Below are positions 16,681 through 24,720 of a stretch of 33,538 bases of DNA, in pieces. A program made the position numbers and the translations under genes. The notes below the pieces were generated by a model. The model saw only the letters and a program-made list of their open reading frames with translations, searched no databases and was not told the DNA's origin. Position 1 is the first letter of the stretch, and every line of letters starts with the position of its first letter. This DNA is from Chloroflexota bacterium (GTDB lineage: Bacteria; Chloroflexota; Anaerolineae; Aggregatilineales; J027): NCBI GenBank assembly GCA_013112715.1, contig JABFGB010000039.1, forward strand, positions 1-33,538, written 5' to 3'.

Positions 16681-18015
16681 CTAGCCTGTCGAACTCGAAA
16701 ATTCTTTTTCGGGCATTGTTTCCGGCTCTTGGGGTAACTCATCATGATACATCGCCACATGGCCGGCGTTGGGATAGCGGTGATGGTCACTCTCTTCATA
16801 TTTTACATTTTTGGTGATGATGGTCCGATCCTGTTTTGCAAACAACACGACATCTGACTCAATAGAACGAGCCGGGAAAATCACGTGGCCGGAGCCAATT
16901 CGGCAATTGTGCCCTACACAGCCGCCGATAACTGGCAGCCCAACTTCATGCAGCTCACCTTTGTGAAAAACCTTAACCGGATTTTTGACCGGGTTGCCCA
17001 TGATGTTGACATCAGTAAAGGTATTGCCTGCCCCAATAAAAGTGTGACGCCCAACCACGCTCATTTGCAAACATGTGTTTTGGGCCACCAGCGAGTTTTC
17101 CATCAGAGAAGTCATAAAGAGCGCAGCACGAAACCCTAGATAAGAGCCATCACCGACAACACTAAGGAGAAGCTGGACGCCCTGCATGATATTGACATTA
17201 TTGCCAATAATCGAGGCATTAATCACCGAGCCAGGGCCAATGGTGACATTATCGCCGATAATGGTCGGACCCTGAATAATAGCTGCCGGGTCAATTTGTG
17301 TATTTTTGCCAACAATCACCAAAGCCGATGATGATAGGAATTGCTTGCGCTCAAGCAAAGAGCGCCATAGCACTTTAAGCATGGTTGGAAAATGATCCAA
17401 CGATTTTTCAATCCGGGCGCCGTGGGCAAAGATCCCAAAGAGACAGTTGGCCATAAAAATATGCACCCAATGTTCAATGGAAAGAAAGGCGCGCAAAGGG
17501 ACATTAAATCCCAAATCGCCCCGCTCATTGGCCATGTAGGTCGGGACACGATAGTAACCCATCTCTCTGGATTGGGTGTCTATAACTAACGGCTGGGGTT
17601 TCTCCGTAGCAAAATTAGCCCCTTCCGGATAGTAGAATAAATCAGCTACATACAGGTCATTCTCCAGGTGAATGTTATCCTGTAAAGGCAGGGCGTGAGT
17701 GATAATAGCTTTGTCATCTGGGGAAAAAGCAATCTGAGCGGCCTGGCCCAATTGCCGGGCGGCTGTGATAAATGCTTCAATAAGCGAGGCGTCGAAGTAG
17801 AGATTATCCCGATAGGCCAGCATTTCGCCGGAAAGAATGGGCGTGGGGAAGGTGGCGATTTCATCAAAGGAGTTACATTCTAGCTCTTCCCGGCAATATG
17901 TGCTGAGGACATCGCGCTGATGCAGCCATAAAGGTTTGTTCATCACGCGCAGGTCACGGGCTGGCTCGTTAAAGGGCGAAATGTGTGTTTGATTCCGGAC
18001 GATAATCTTCTTCAT
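16681..18015 (-). CDS. Left-handed beta-helix (hexapeptide repeat) protein
   Basis: 444 residues. The first half (about 1-225) is not recognised; it looks like a GlmU-type or sugar-nucleotidyltransferase-related N-terminal region without a clear catalytic motif. From about 230 hexapeptide repeats form a left-handed beta-helix (VIVGKNTQIDPAAIIQGPTI, IGDNVTIGPGSVI, IGNNVNIMQG, later VVGRHTFIGAGNTF and GHNCRIGSGHVIF). This fold is typical of acyltransferases and nucleotidyl/acyltransferase fusions. The tail is acidic and proline/serine-rich. Its place between the AAR-like reductase and an alpha/beta hydrolase suggests acyl or glycan chemistry, but the substrate is unknown. Confidence 0.7.
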   Translation of the reverse strand: MKKIIVRNQTHISPFNEPARDLRVMNKPLWLHQRDVLSTYCREELECNSFDEIATFPTPILSGEMLAYRDNLYFDASLIEAFITAARQLGQAAQIAFSPDDKAIITHALPLQDNIHLENDLYVADLFYYPEGANFATEKPQPLVIDTQSREMGYYRVPTYMANERGDLGFNVPLRAFLSIEHWVHIFMANCLFGIFAHGARIEKSLDHFPTMLKVLWRSLLERKQFLSSSALVIVGKNTQIDPAAIIQGPTIIGDNVTIGPGSVINASIIGNNVNIMQGVQLLLSVVGDGSYLGFRAALFMTSLMENSLVAQNTCLQMSVVGRHTFIGAGNTFTDVNIMGNPVKNPVKVFHKGELHEVGLPVIGGCVGHNCRIGSGHVIFPARSIESDVVLFAKQDRTIITKNVKYEESDHHRYPNAGHVAMYHDELPQEPETMPEKEFSSSTG

Positions 18016-18174
18016 CTGTTAGAGTTCAAAAGAATATAAAAATTCTGACAAATTCTTGACCTGATCTGGAGACCCCCGCCTGAGTTTGAAGAACCTTTCA
18101 AGTAATAAGGCCCTATCTGCGCCAACCGACCAACTCTTGACCAGGGAAGAACTGAGGTTCTATGGATGTTTTAG

Positions 18175-18978
18175 CTAATTAGCTGTGGCAAACTTGAAAG
18201 ATAAAAATTCTGCCAGATAGTTGTTGAACGCCTGAGGCTCATCCAACATCGGAAAATGACCTGAACCAGACATCATTTTTACGCGAGAGATTGGCGCGTT
18301 TTTAGCAATCAAATTAGCTTGATTGGGGGCAACAACATTGTCGCTAACCCCATAAATGCCCATTACTGGGGCGGTAATGCCTGGCAGTTGGGCGCTCAAG
18401 TCGGTTTTGTGCAAGGAGTTGATGCTTGAAAAAAAAGCTTCCAGAGTGGTTTGAGAAAGATCACGGGTAATCATGTTGTACCACTCGTTCCAATTTTTAA
18501 CCACCAGTGGGGAAAATACTTTGATACCGAATTGCAGGGCTACTGGTAAATGCCAAACAATTGAAGCAATCCAGGGTTTACCGGCCAAGCGAAGAAAGAT
18601 GTTCAACGAGTCGCCAACTACAGGCGAGCCGACAACAATCACTCTCTGTACTCGCTTTGGTTTGGTCAGAGCCAGGCACATGGCGACGGTACCGCCCATC
18701 GAATGGCCTACAATTGGGGCTGCTTCAATCCCCAGCCGATCCATGAATTGATCCACCAAGCCGACAAAGTCATTTACATGGTAACTACTGCGTCGTTTGC
18801 CAGAGTCACCAAAGCCCCAAAAATCCAAGGCGTAACAACGATATTCACTTTTAAGAGTCTCCATTGTTCTCAGCCAATATCCCCATGAGCCCAGCCAGCC
18901 GTGCAAAAGGATTACAGGTTGTCCGCGACCATAGGCCTCGTAATGAACAATTCCCTGGTCAGTAACTATCGAACTCAC
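18175..18978 (-). CDS. Alpha/beta hydrolase, complete catalytic triad
   Basis: 267 residues when started at GTG 18978, which has a GAGG ribosome binding site seven bases upstream and aligns with the paralogue's start; a TTG at 18990 would add four residues. Oxyanion motif HGWLGSW, nucleophile elbow GHSMGG (Ser93), acid YGVSDN (Asp213) and GSGHFPM (His241) are all present. It should cleave an ester, lactone or similar bond of an unknown, perhaps lipid-like, substrate. The close paralogue at 6124-6921 lies at the other end of the same cluster and has lost the serine, so the pair may be an enzyme and a matching binding protein. Confidence 0.9.
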   Translation of the reverse strand: MSSIVTDQGIVHYEAYGRGQPVILLHGWLGSWGYWLRTMETLKSEYRCYALDFWGFGDSGKRRSSYHVNDFVGLVDQFMDRLGIEAAPIVGHSMGGTVAMCLALTKPKRVQRVIVVGSPVVGDSLNIFLRLAGKPWIASIVWHLPVALQFGIKVFSPLVVKNWNEWYNMITRDLSQTTLEAFFSSINSLHKTDLSAQLPGITAPVMGIYGVSDNVVAPNQANLIAKNAPISRVKMMSGSGHFPMLDEPQAFNNYLAEFLSFKFATAN

Positions 18979-19052
18979 GGGTAGCCTCAATACTACAGAG
19001 CACTCAATTAGAGTGGGTCTAAGTCTTCTCTGGAATAGTGCCTTTCACAGAA

Positions 19053-19592
19053 TTAAGCTTCGTCGCCCTGCATATTTTCCAGAATAGAATAGAGAAGTTC
19101 CAGCAGTACGGTTTTAACGCTTTCCTTATCACGAGCGACACAAGCAAGAACCTTAATATCTTTTTCAATCTTTAGGGCAATTCTTAGATCTTCTGGGGAC
19201 CAGGCGTCGGGTAAATCCTGTTTATTAGCGGCAACAACATAAGGGGTAGAGGCATAACCTCTGAAAACCTCCAAGATGTGCTTGGCCTCCCTAAATGTTT
19301 CCGGTCTGACACTGTCAACCAGCACGATAAAACCAAGCATCCCCTCCGACAAAATCTCCCACATAAAATCGAAACGCCGTTGTCCAGGCGTACCAAATAG
19401 ATATAGAACCAGGTCATCATCTACCGTAATCCGGCCAAAATCCATGGCTACGGTAGTCTCCTCCTTAACCCGTTCCGCATCGCTGGAGATTTTTCTTTCA
19501 GTAGTGACAACGTCAATCTCGCTGACGCTGCTGATAAATTCAGTTTTCCCGGCACTAAAGGGACCCGTGATGACCATCTTTACGGTTTGCAT
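19053..19592 (-). CDS. Small Ras-like GTPase (MglA/CvnD type)
   Basis: 179 residues with a full set of G motifs: G1 GPFSAGKT (10-17), switch region TTVAMDFGRI (46-55), G3 FGTPGQ (66-71) and G4 NKQD (123-126). TTVAMDFGRI and YLFGTPGQRRFDFMW are typical of the prokaryotic GTPases found in actinobacterial conservons (CvnD) and near MglA. Such switches usually work with a Roadblock/LC7 regulator and a sensor kinase. Here no Roadblock gene is seen, and a DUF4388 gene sits just upstream, 143 bases away. It is probably cytoplasmic, linking the sensor kinase cluster to a cell process that cannot be identified from the sequence. Confidence 0.9.
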   Translation of the reverse strand: MQTVKMVITGPFSAGKTEFISSVSEIDVVTTERKISSDAERVKEETTVAMDFGRITVDDDLVLYLFGTPGQRRFDFMWEILSEGMLGFIVLVDSVRPETFREAKHILEVFRGYASTPYVVAANKQDLPDAWSPEDLRIALKIEKDIKVLACVARDKESVKTVLLELLYSILENMQGDEA

Positions 19593-19735
19593 CGGATCGG
19601 CCTACCTCATAAGGACTTTGAATAATTTGTAGAAATATTTCGGCAGTTCATAGGTCGAGCAAATGGAGTTAACCTGGACCAAGAACTGTAATTACTGGGT
19701 TTTTACCTGTACATAGGGTGCAGCAAACAACCGGC

Positions 19736-20566
19736 CTAGATACGTCTAATTCGATCAATCAACTTAGTAACCACGCTCCGCTTTTCCGCCGGTGATTGAC
19801 TGGCTGCTTTTCGGCCCGCTCGGGTGATTGGCGCAATCGTTTTCTTTTGTTCGAGTCCTTCAGGCCGGATAATTTCCACCAGTCCTGCTTGCAACATGCC
19901 ATAGACGATTTTCCTGATCTGGAACTCGTCCATATTGTTATTCATGGCAATTTGTTTGACCGAATTACGCGGATGGATATGGGAGATAACCCGCCAGTCA
20001 TCCTGGGTAAGTTTGACATCTCGCAGGGGCTTATCCGTAATTTTTAGGGCAATAATTCCCAAGTCAGGCAACTCATCTTGCAGCTTTTCAAACTGTTCAA
20101 TGCGCCGACTGCCTTCCAAAATAACATTATCCAGGTTAAGTGGAACCGTAATTCTATCATTAGCAGGCAAAGCGTCTTGTTCAAAAAAGAAATCACCATC
20201 TGTCCAGGTAAAAAGATCATAGACAATCTCAAGCATGTAATCTTTTACACCCTGAACAATATCATCCCTGGAAACCAGCCGGGCATCCATCAAGTATTTG
20301 CCCATGACTCTATCGGATGAGTTGGCCGCCTGGTTGTTTATAGCGTCTGCCTGTTCTCTGGTTAATTTACCCGTTTTTAGAAGCATGGCGGCCAGATGCC
20401 CTTCTTGGGCGTTGGTGGCGGCATAAACCAACCGGCCCTCTCTAAAATACAGGGAGGCATTTTCACTTAGACCATTGATGGTTAGTTTCCCGGTTTTGCG
20501 AGCCAGGTTAACCAGGTTTAGAAGTTGCGTGGTGCTAAAATCCCGTAGATTTCCTTTTAACGCCAT
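19736..20566 (-). CDS. DUF4388 (PATAN) domain protein
   Basis: 276 residues. The N-terminal part opens ALKGNLRDFSTTQLLNLVNLARKTGKLTI with LYFREGRLVYA, the mark of DUF4388/PATAN domains, and WTDGDFFFEQD follows near residue 140. From about 170 a winged-helix-like region (RVISHIHPRNSVKQIAMNNN, IVYGMLQAGLVEI) is followed by a basic tail. PATAN domains occur with response regulators and GTPases in cyanobacteria, myxobacteria and Chloroflexota, usually as protein-interaction modules. It is the first gene of the minus-strand cluster, behind a near-consensus promoter. Confidence 0.85.
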   Translation of the reverse strand: MALKGNLRDFSTTQLLNLVNLARKTGKLTINGLSENASLYFREGRLVYAATNAQEGHLAAMLLKTGKLTREQADAINNQAANSSDRVMGKYLMDARLVSRDDIVQGVKDYMLEIVYDLFTWTDGDFFFEQDALPANDRITVPLNLDNVILEGSRRIEQFEKLQDELPDLGIIALKITDKPLRDVKLTQDDWRVISHIHPRNSVKQIAMNNNMDEFQIRKIVYGMLQAGLVEIIRPEGLEQKKTIAPITRAGRKAASQSPAEKRSVVTKLIDRIRRI

Positions 20567-20616
20567 TGCTACTTACCGTGTCCTTAAGGGCACCCTGTAG
20601 ATTTTTAGGATGGCCT

Positions 20617-20645
20617 ATTATACCTGCTCAAAGAATTTGAGTCAA
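20617..20645 (-). promoter_or_regulatory. Promoter of the DUF4388-GTPase-AAR-kinase cluster
   Basis: Read on the minus strand: -35 TTGACT (20640-20645), 17-bp spacer, -10 TATAAT (20617-20622). One mismatch to consensus. The start would be near 20610, giving a leader of about 44 bases. Confidence 0.82.
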
Positions 20646-20676
20646 CCTTATAAACAGCCGTTAACATGGAAAAACA

Positions 20677-20695
20677 GCCGCCCCTACGGAGCGGC
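20677..20695. repeat. GC-rich hairpin, possible dispersed repeat
   Basis: GCCGCCCC-TAC-GGAGCGGC folds as an 8-bp stem with one wobble. On the minus strand it is followed by TGTTTTT, so it looks terminator-like, but no minus-strand gene ends here. It may be a mobile palindrome or insulate the promoters on either side. Confidence 0.45.
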
Positions 20696-20926
20696 CAAAA
20701 TATCAACCATTGAGCAGGCTCGGTCTATTATAAACAGGTCAGAGTAACCCTACTTTGTACAACTCTTTTTAATATAGCACGCCCGTTTTAAGAATCCAAT
20801 AGAGCGAAAGTCCCACAAAATCAGCCGGGCTTTTTAGGTGAAATTTGTTCGCTTTAGCGGCAATTATTCCCTCTTCAGCGAAGCTTGAGTAAAGATAAAG
20901 TGAATTCTGACCTTCACCTTGTAAAT

Positions 20927-20955
20927 TTGAACTTGATCCTACCTCATGCTATTAT
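20927..20955 (+). promoter_or_regulatory. Promoter of the RNase D-like gene
   Basis: -35 TTGAAC (20927-20932), 17-bp spacer ending in TGC (extended -10), -10 TATTAT (20950-20955). The leader to the ATG at 21001 would be about 39 bases. Confidence 0.6.
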
Positions 20956-21000
20956 AGGTAAACTGTTGCAATGACTCTTTGCGCCTAGATTATCAGGTTT

Positions 21001-22170
21001 ATGGCTCAACTGGCAATACATTCCAACTCAATATCTATTTACCAACCCGTTTGGATCGACTCACGGCTCAGGTTGGACCAGCTCCTGAAAGACCTGACAG
21101 AGGAGCCTTTGATTGCGGTTGATACCGAAAGTGATAGCCTTTACAGTTACTTTGAAAAGGTTTGTCTGATTCAGTTTTCTACGCCCCGGGCTGATTACCT
21201 GGTAGACCCTCTCAGTATGGATGTTACTAAACTGGCCCCGCTTTTTGCCAATCCAGCCAGTCAAAAAGTGTTCCACGCCGCCGAATATGACTTGCTCAGC
21301 CTCAAACGTGATTACGGCTTTACCTTTACTAACCTCTTTGATACGATGTTGGCTGCCCGCATCTTGGGCTGGTCACGTTATGGGCTTGGGCCGATTTTGG
21401 AAGAATATTTTGAGGTCAAACTCGATAAACGGTTTCAGCGCCACAATTGGGGGCAGCGGCCTTTAAGTCAGCAAGCCCTGGATTATGCCCGGCTCGATAC
21501 CCATTATTTGCTACCCTTGCGTGAAATTCAACTAAATGCCTTACGGAAGCAAAATCGCTTACAAGAAGCTCTTGAGGCGTTTGAGCGCCAAACCCATGTT
21601 CAGCCCTCGGCTAAAGTCTTTGACCCCAACGATTTCTGGCGTATCAAAGGCAGCAAGGATTTGGAGCCACAGCAGCAGGCCATTCTGCGGGAACTCTTTA
21701 TCACCCGTGATAAAATTGCCCGCAAAATTGATCGCCCTCCTTTTAAGGTGATGAACGACTCCGTTTTGGTGCAATTAGCTAAAGAACAACCCCAGAGCGA
21801 AAAGACTCTTCACGAGATCAAAGGCTTGGGCATCAAACTCCTCCAGCACGATGCCCAACACATCCTCCGGGCGATTTACGAAGGCCGAACTGCCCCCCCA
21901 CCGCAATACCCCTCCAACCATCATCGCCCTGACGACGAGACAATTGCCCGCTATGAAGCGCTGCGCCACTGGCGCAATACCCTGGCCGCCGAGCGCGGCG
22001 TTGAGCCGGATGTCATTATCAGCAACAACGCCTTGATGGACATTGCCCGCCGGAACCCTAAAACCCTCAGCATATTGACCAAAATGGGCGTGCTGGGCAA
22101 CTGGCAATTTGAAACCTACGGCCAAACTTTGCTGAATGTCTTAAAACGAGCGGCTGTGCAGGTCAATTAG
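21001..22170 (+). CDS. rnd: Ribonuclease D-like 3'-5' exonuclease with HRDC domains
   Basis: 389 residues. The exonuclease domain (about 15-200) has DEDD motifs: Exo I VDTE (D41, E43), Exo II HAAEYDLLSL, and Exo III YARLDTHYLLPL with its Tyr and Asp. FDTMLAARILGWSRYGLGPIL is typical of RNase D. Two HRDC-like helical regions follow (about 215-295 and 315-385), as in RNase D. It trims the 3' ends of tRNA precursors and other structured RNA in the cytoplasm. Its stop lies only three bases from the stop of the converging HAD gene, with no terminator between them. Confidence 0.92.
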   Translation: MAQLAIHSNSISIYQPVWIDSRLRLDQLLKDLTEEPLIAVDTESDSLYSYFEKVCLIQFSTPRADYLVDPLSMDVTKLAPLFANPASQKVFHAAEYDLLSLKRDYGFTFTNLFDTMLAARILGWSRYGLGPILEEYFEVKLDKRFQRHNWGQRPLSQQALDYARLDTHYLLPLREIQLNALRKQNRLQEALEAFERQTHVQPSAKVFDPNDFWRIKGSKDLEPQQQAILRELFITRDKIARKIDRPPFKVMNDSVLVQLAKEQPQSEKTLHEIKGLGIKLLQHDAQHILRAIYEGRTAPPPQYPSNHHRPDDETIARYEALRHWRNTLAAERGVEPDVIISNNALMDIARRNPKTLSILTKMGVLGNWQFETYGQTLLNVLKRAAVQVN

Positions 22171-22173
22171 CGG

Positions 22174-22896
22174 CTACAGTTTCAATAGGGGTAATAACTC
22201 CCTTAATTGGCGAATAGTGACAATCCCCATCGGAGGATCACTTCCATCGGGACTCATAAAAACAGGCAGCATGCCAGCATTCTGCGCGCCTTGAATATCC
22301 GCAACCAAGCTATCGCCGACATACAAGACCTGCTCCGGAGCAACCTCACCGGCCAACTTTAAAGCCGCCAAAAAAAGGCGCTTGTCCGGCTTATGATAGC
22401 CTGCCTCTTCCGAGACCAGCGTAAAATCAACATGCGCGTCCAGTCGGTGGCGTTTGATTTTGCCCCGCTGCAAAGTGGTAAAGCCGTTGGTTAAGATGCC
22501 AACTTTGTACTTGGCTCGTACCGCCGCCAGTACCGCTAACGTATCCTCAAAGGGGATCGCTTCCTCCAGTACCAATTCATTCCAGCAATTGACCATCGCC
22601 TCGGCCAGCGTAGTGTCCTTTTTTAGGGCGCGCAAGGTATTGACGTAGCTGTATTTGGCGGCCATATCCCCACTAAGGACCCCATCCACCATCATATACC
22701 ACATGTCCTCGTTGCGAGGCCAAAAACATTCAAAAAACTCATCATGGGTGAGCGGGGCGAGCTGGTCGGCAAAGCGAGCAAACAATGTTTCCGTAAGCTG
22801 GCTCAAGCGCCAGGTATGTTTGATGAGCGTGCCGTCCATATCAAAGATGACGGTGGTGATGTGGGAGTAATCCCGGTTATGATGAGTCTCAGTCAA
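22174..22896 (-). CDS. HAD family hydrolase
   Basis: 240 residues. HAD motif I FDMDGTL (nucleophile Asp), motif II LTNGF, a lysine in HKPD, and motif IV YVGDSLVADIQGAQNAGM are all present. A helical cap after motif I places it in the subfamily of YjjG-like nucleotidases and phosphoglycolate phosphatases; the substrate cannot be read from sequence. The start is TTG at 22896, supported by AAGGA seven bases upstream and by the lack of another start before motif I. It is the last gene of the run after the thioesterase, 23 bases away. Confidence 0.9.
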   Translation of the reverse strand: MTETHHNRDYSHITTVIFDMDGTLIKHTWRLSQLTETLFARFADQLAPLTHDEFFECFWPRNEDMWYMMVDGVLSGDMAAKYSYVNTLRALKKDTTLAEAMVNCWNELVLEEAIPFEDTLAVLAAVRAKYKVGILTNGFTTLQRGKIKRHRLDAHVDFTLVSEEAGYHKPDKRLFLAALKLAGEVAPEQVLYVGDSLVADIQGAQNAGMLPVFMSPDGSDPPMGIVTIRQLRELLPLLKL

Positions 22897-22919
22897 CGTA
22901 ATATCCTTCCTTACAAAAG

Positions 22920-23345
22920 TTAAATGTTGAACGTTGCCCGTTCAAATGCTTCAAGCTTCGCTCGCATTTCCGGCGAAATGGGCATGCTGCTTTGGGTAAC
23001 ATAATCGAAATGAACCAGAACGCCATCACCTTCAGCAGCCAGTTCGCCATCAGCCTCGACCCGATGAGCCAATCTCAGGCTTGACCGCTTGATTTCGACA
23101 ATCCGCGAACCAACTTCGACCCGCTGGCCATAGAAAATTGGCTTGCGGAAATCACAATTGATGTGCGCCAGAATGAAGGCCAAATCATTCCAACCAACCT
23201 GTGGCGAGCGAACACCGACATCTATCAAATACCGAATCCGGGCTGTCTCAATGTAGGTAAAAATGACCCCATTGTTGACATGCCCGAAAACATCTAAATC
23301 TCTGAAGCGGACTTCAATGGGGGTCAGGTGGCGAAAATTGTCCAT
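22920..23345 (-). CDS. Hotdog-fold acyl-CoA thioesterase (4HBT/YbgC type)
   Basis: 141 residues, a single hotdog domain. The signature VRFRDLDVFGHVNNGVIFTYIETAR carries the Asp and the HVNN of 4-hydroxybenzoyl-CoA thioesterase/YbgC-like enzymes, which release free acids from acyl-CoA or acyl-ACP. Length is normal. It is cytoplasmic and tightly spaced (28 bases from the M16-like gene upstream, 23 from the HAD gene downstream), so co-transcription is likely. The acyl group is unknown. Confidence 0.92.
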   Translation of the reverse strand: MDNFRHLTPIEVRFRDLDVFGHVNNGVIFTYIETARIRYLIDVGVRSPQVGWNDLAFILAHINCDFRKPIFYGQRVEVGSRIVEIKRSSLRLAHRVEADGELAAEGDGVLVHFDYVTQSSMPISPEMRAKLEAFERATFNI

Positions 23346-23373
23346 AAGCTATGAGGAATGAATTAGTCGTGGC

Positions 23374-24636
23374 TTACTCTATTTCCGTGTATGGCCCCGC
23401 GATAGCCAGAGCGTAGACCTCATCGCTGAGGTATTGCTGGGCGGTGGTTTGAATTTCTTCGGGCGTCACGGCGTTAATTAAAGCGGGGTAGCGGGCGATG
23501 AAATCATCGCCAAGCCGGTAAAGGTGCGCCTCCAGCAGCAGTGAGGCAACGCCTTCGTTCGATTCCAGTTGCAGAGGCAGCGTGCCGGTCAGGTAGGCTT
23601 TGGCATCGGCCAGTTCCTGGTCACTCACCGGTTCGTTCCGAAAGCGGCGCAGTTCGGCCAGCATAAGGTCAACGGCCTTATCAATGTTGGTTGGATTGAC
23701 GCCGGCGTAAACTGTCCAGGGGGCAGGCCCCAAATTACCGCTTAGGCTCGTCCGAGCATAGTAGGCCATGCCTTCCTTGTCTCGCACGTTAAGGCCGATG
23801 CGCCCACCCAGGCCCAGTTGTCCCAGGATGGTATCTCCCACTTCGGCAGCGTAGAAGCCTTTGTCCTGGCGGCGCGGCCCGATCGTACCCAGCACCAGAT
23901 CCGCCTGCGATTTGTTGGGCATAGGGTGAATGTAGCGAACCTTTTCTACCAGCGGTGCAGGTTCAGGCAAAGCGGTATCGGGGGGAGGATGGCCCGGCTG
24001 CCACTGCCCAAGAGCCGCTTCTAGGGTGTCGTAAACGGCCTGGCTGCTCACATCACCAACCACCACGACGGCCCCGTCGTGCGGGTGGAAGGTCTGCCGG
24101 TAGAAAGCGAGCAGGTTCTCCCGGCTGAGGCCGGGAATGCTCTCCAGCGTGCCATTGGCCGACCGGCCGTAAGGATGGTCGAGGCCATAGAGAAGCTCGC
24201 GAAAATAACGCCCGGCCATACTGCGCGGGCTGTCCTCGGCTTCTTTGAGACCCGTAATAATCTGACCGCGCACCTTTTCCGCTTCCTCGGCCGGGAAAGT
24301 CGGCATTAGCAGAATGTCAGACATAATTTCCACCAGCACGTTGAAATCCTCGGCCAGACTTTTGCCGCCAAAGCCGGTGAGGTGCCGCCCGGAGTTGACA
24401 TAGACGCTCGCCCCGATGGACTCAATGGTTTCATTGATTTCGGCAAAAGTGCGCCGTTCCGTACCCCGGCGCATCACACTGGTGCTGAAAGAGGCCAGAC
24501 CCGCCCGCTCCGGTCCATCCAAATTAGAGCCTCCGTGCAAATGGCCCCGGACCACCACGCTCTGAGCGTGATGATTTTCTTTGACAATCAAGGTAATGCC
24601 GTTGGAAAGCATGTATTTTTGAAAGGTTAAGTCCAC
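23374..24636 (-). CDS. M16 peptidase-like protein, non-catalytic subunit
   Basis: 420 residues with the two-lobed M16B layout. Where active members have HxxEH, this one reads GLASFSTSVMRRGT: both histidines and the glutamate are replaced (S, T, S), so no zinc can bind. The C-terminal lobe keeps the substrate-contact region (VRDKEGMAYYARTSLSG). Paired with the intact protein encoded directly upstream (24721-26001), it is the likely alpha-type partner of a heterodimer, as in mitochondrial processing peptidase and bacterial M16B pairs. No signal peptide is seen. GTG start at 24636 with GGAG eight bases upstream. Confidence 0.9.
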   Translation of the reverse strand: MDLTFQKYMLSNGITLIVKENHHAQSVVVRGHLHGGSNLDGPERAGLASFSTSVMRRGTERRTFAEINETIESIGASVYVNSGRHLTGFGGKSLAEDFNVLVEIMSDILLMPTFPAEEAEKVRGQIITGLKEAEDSPRSMAGRYFRELLYGLDHPYGRSANGTLESIPGLSRENLLAFYRQTFHPHDGAVVVVGDVSSQAVYDTLEAALGQWQPGHPPPDTALPEPAPLVEKVRYIHPMPNKSQADLVLGTIGPRRQDKGFYAAEVGDTILGQLGLGGRIGLNVRDKEGMAYYARTSLSGNLGPAPWTVYAGVNPTNIDKAVDLMLAELRRFRNEPVSDQELADAKAYLTGTLPLQLESNEGVASLLLEAHLYRLGDDFIARYPALINAVTPEEIQTTAQQYLSDEVYALAIAGPYTEIE

Positions 24637-24652
24637 AATCTTAACTCCAAAT

Positions 24653-24703
24653 CGTATTGCGTGTTGCGTGTTGCGTGAAACTTATAACGGAACACGCAAT
24701 ACG
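24653..24703. repeat. Intergenic inverted repeat with 7-bp tandem units
   Basis: CGTATTGCGTGTT (24653-24665) is perfectly inverted as AACACGCAATACG (24691-24703). The left side contains tandem GCGTGTT units. It fills the gap between the two M16 genes and could be a small dispersed repeat or an mRNA hairpin that sets their relative expression. Confidence 0.6.
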
Positions 24704-24720
24704 CATCACGGAGTCTCAAT

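Larger units (their letters stand above)
20567..21000. other. 434-base divergent intergenic region
   Basis: It holds the promoter of the minus-strand signalling cluster (20617-20645), the promoter of the RNase D-like gene (20927-20955) and a GC-rich hairpin at 20677-20695. The rest is AT-rich with no coding frame I could support. An imperfect AGCGAAA / TTCGCTT pairing around 20810-20875 does not match a riboswitch I know. Confidence 0.6.

Noticed and set aside
20810..20875. Riboswitch-like pairing (AGCGAAA with TTCGCTT)
   Set aside because: No conserved core of a known riboswitch could be found, and the pairing is short. It also lies upstream of the best promoter for the + strand gene.
24653..24703. 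Possible CRISPR remnant
   Set aside because: The units are 7 bp and form one inverted repeat; there are no regularly spaced unique spacers and no cas genes.
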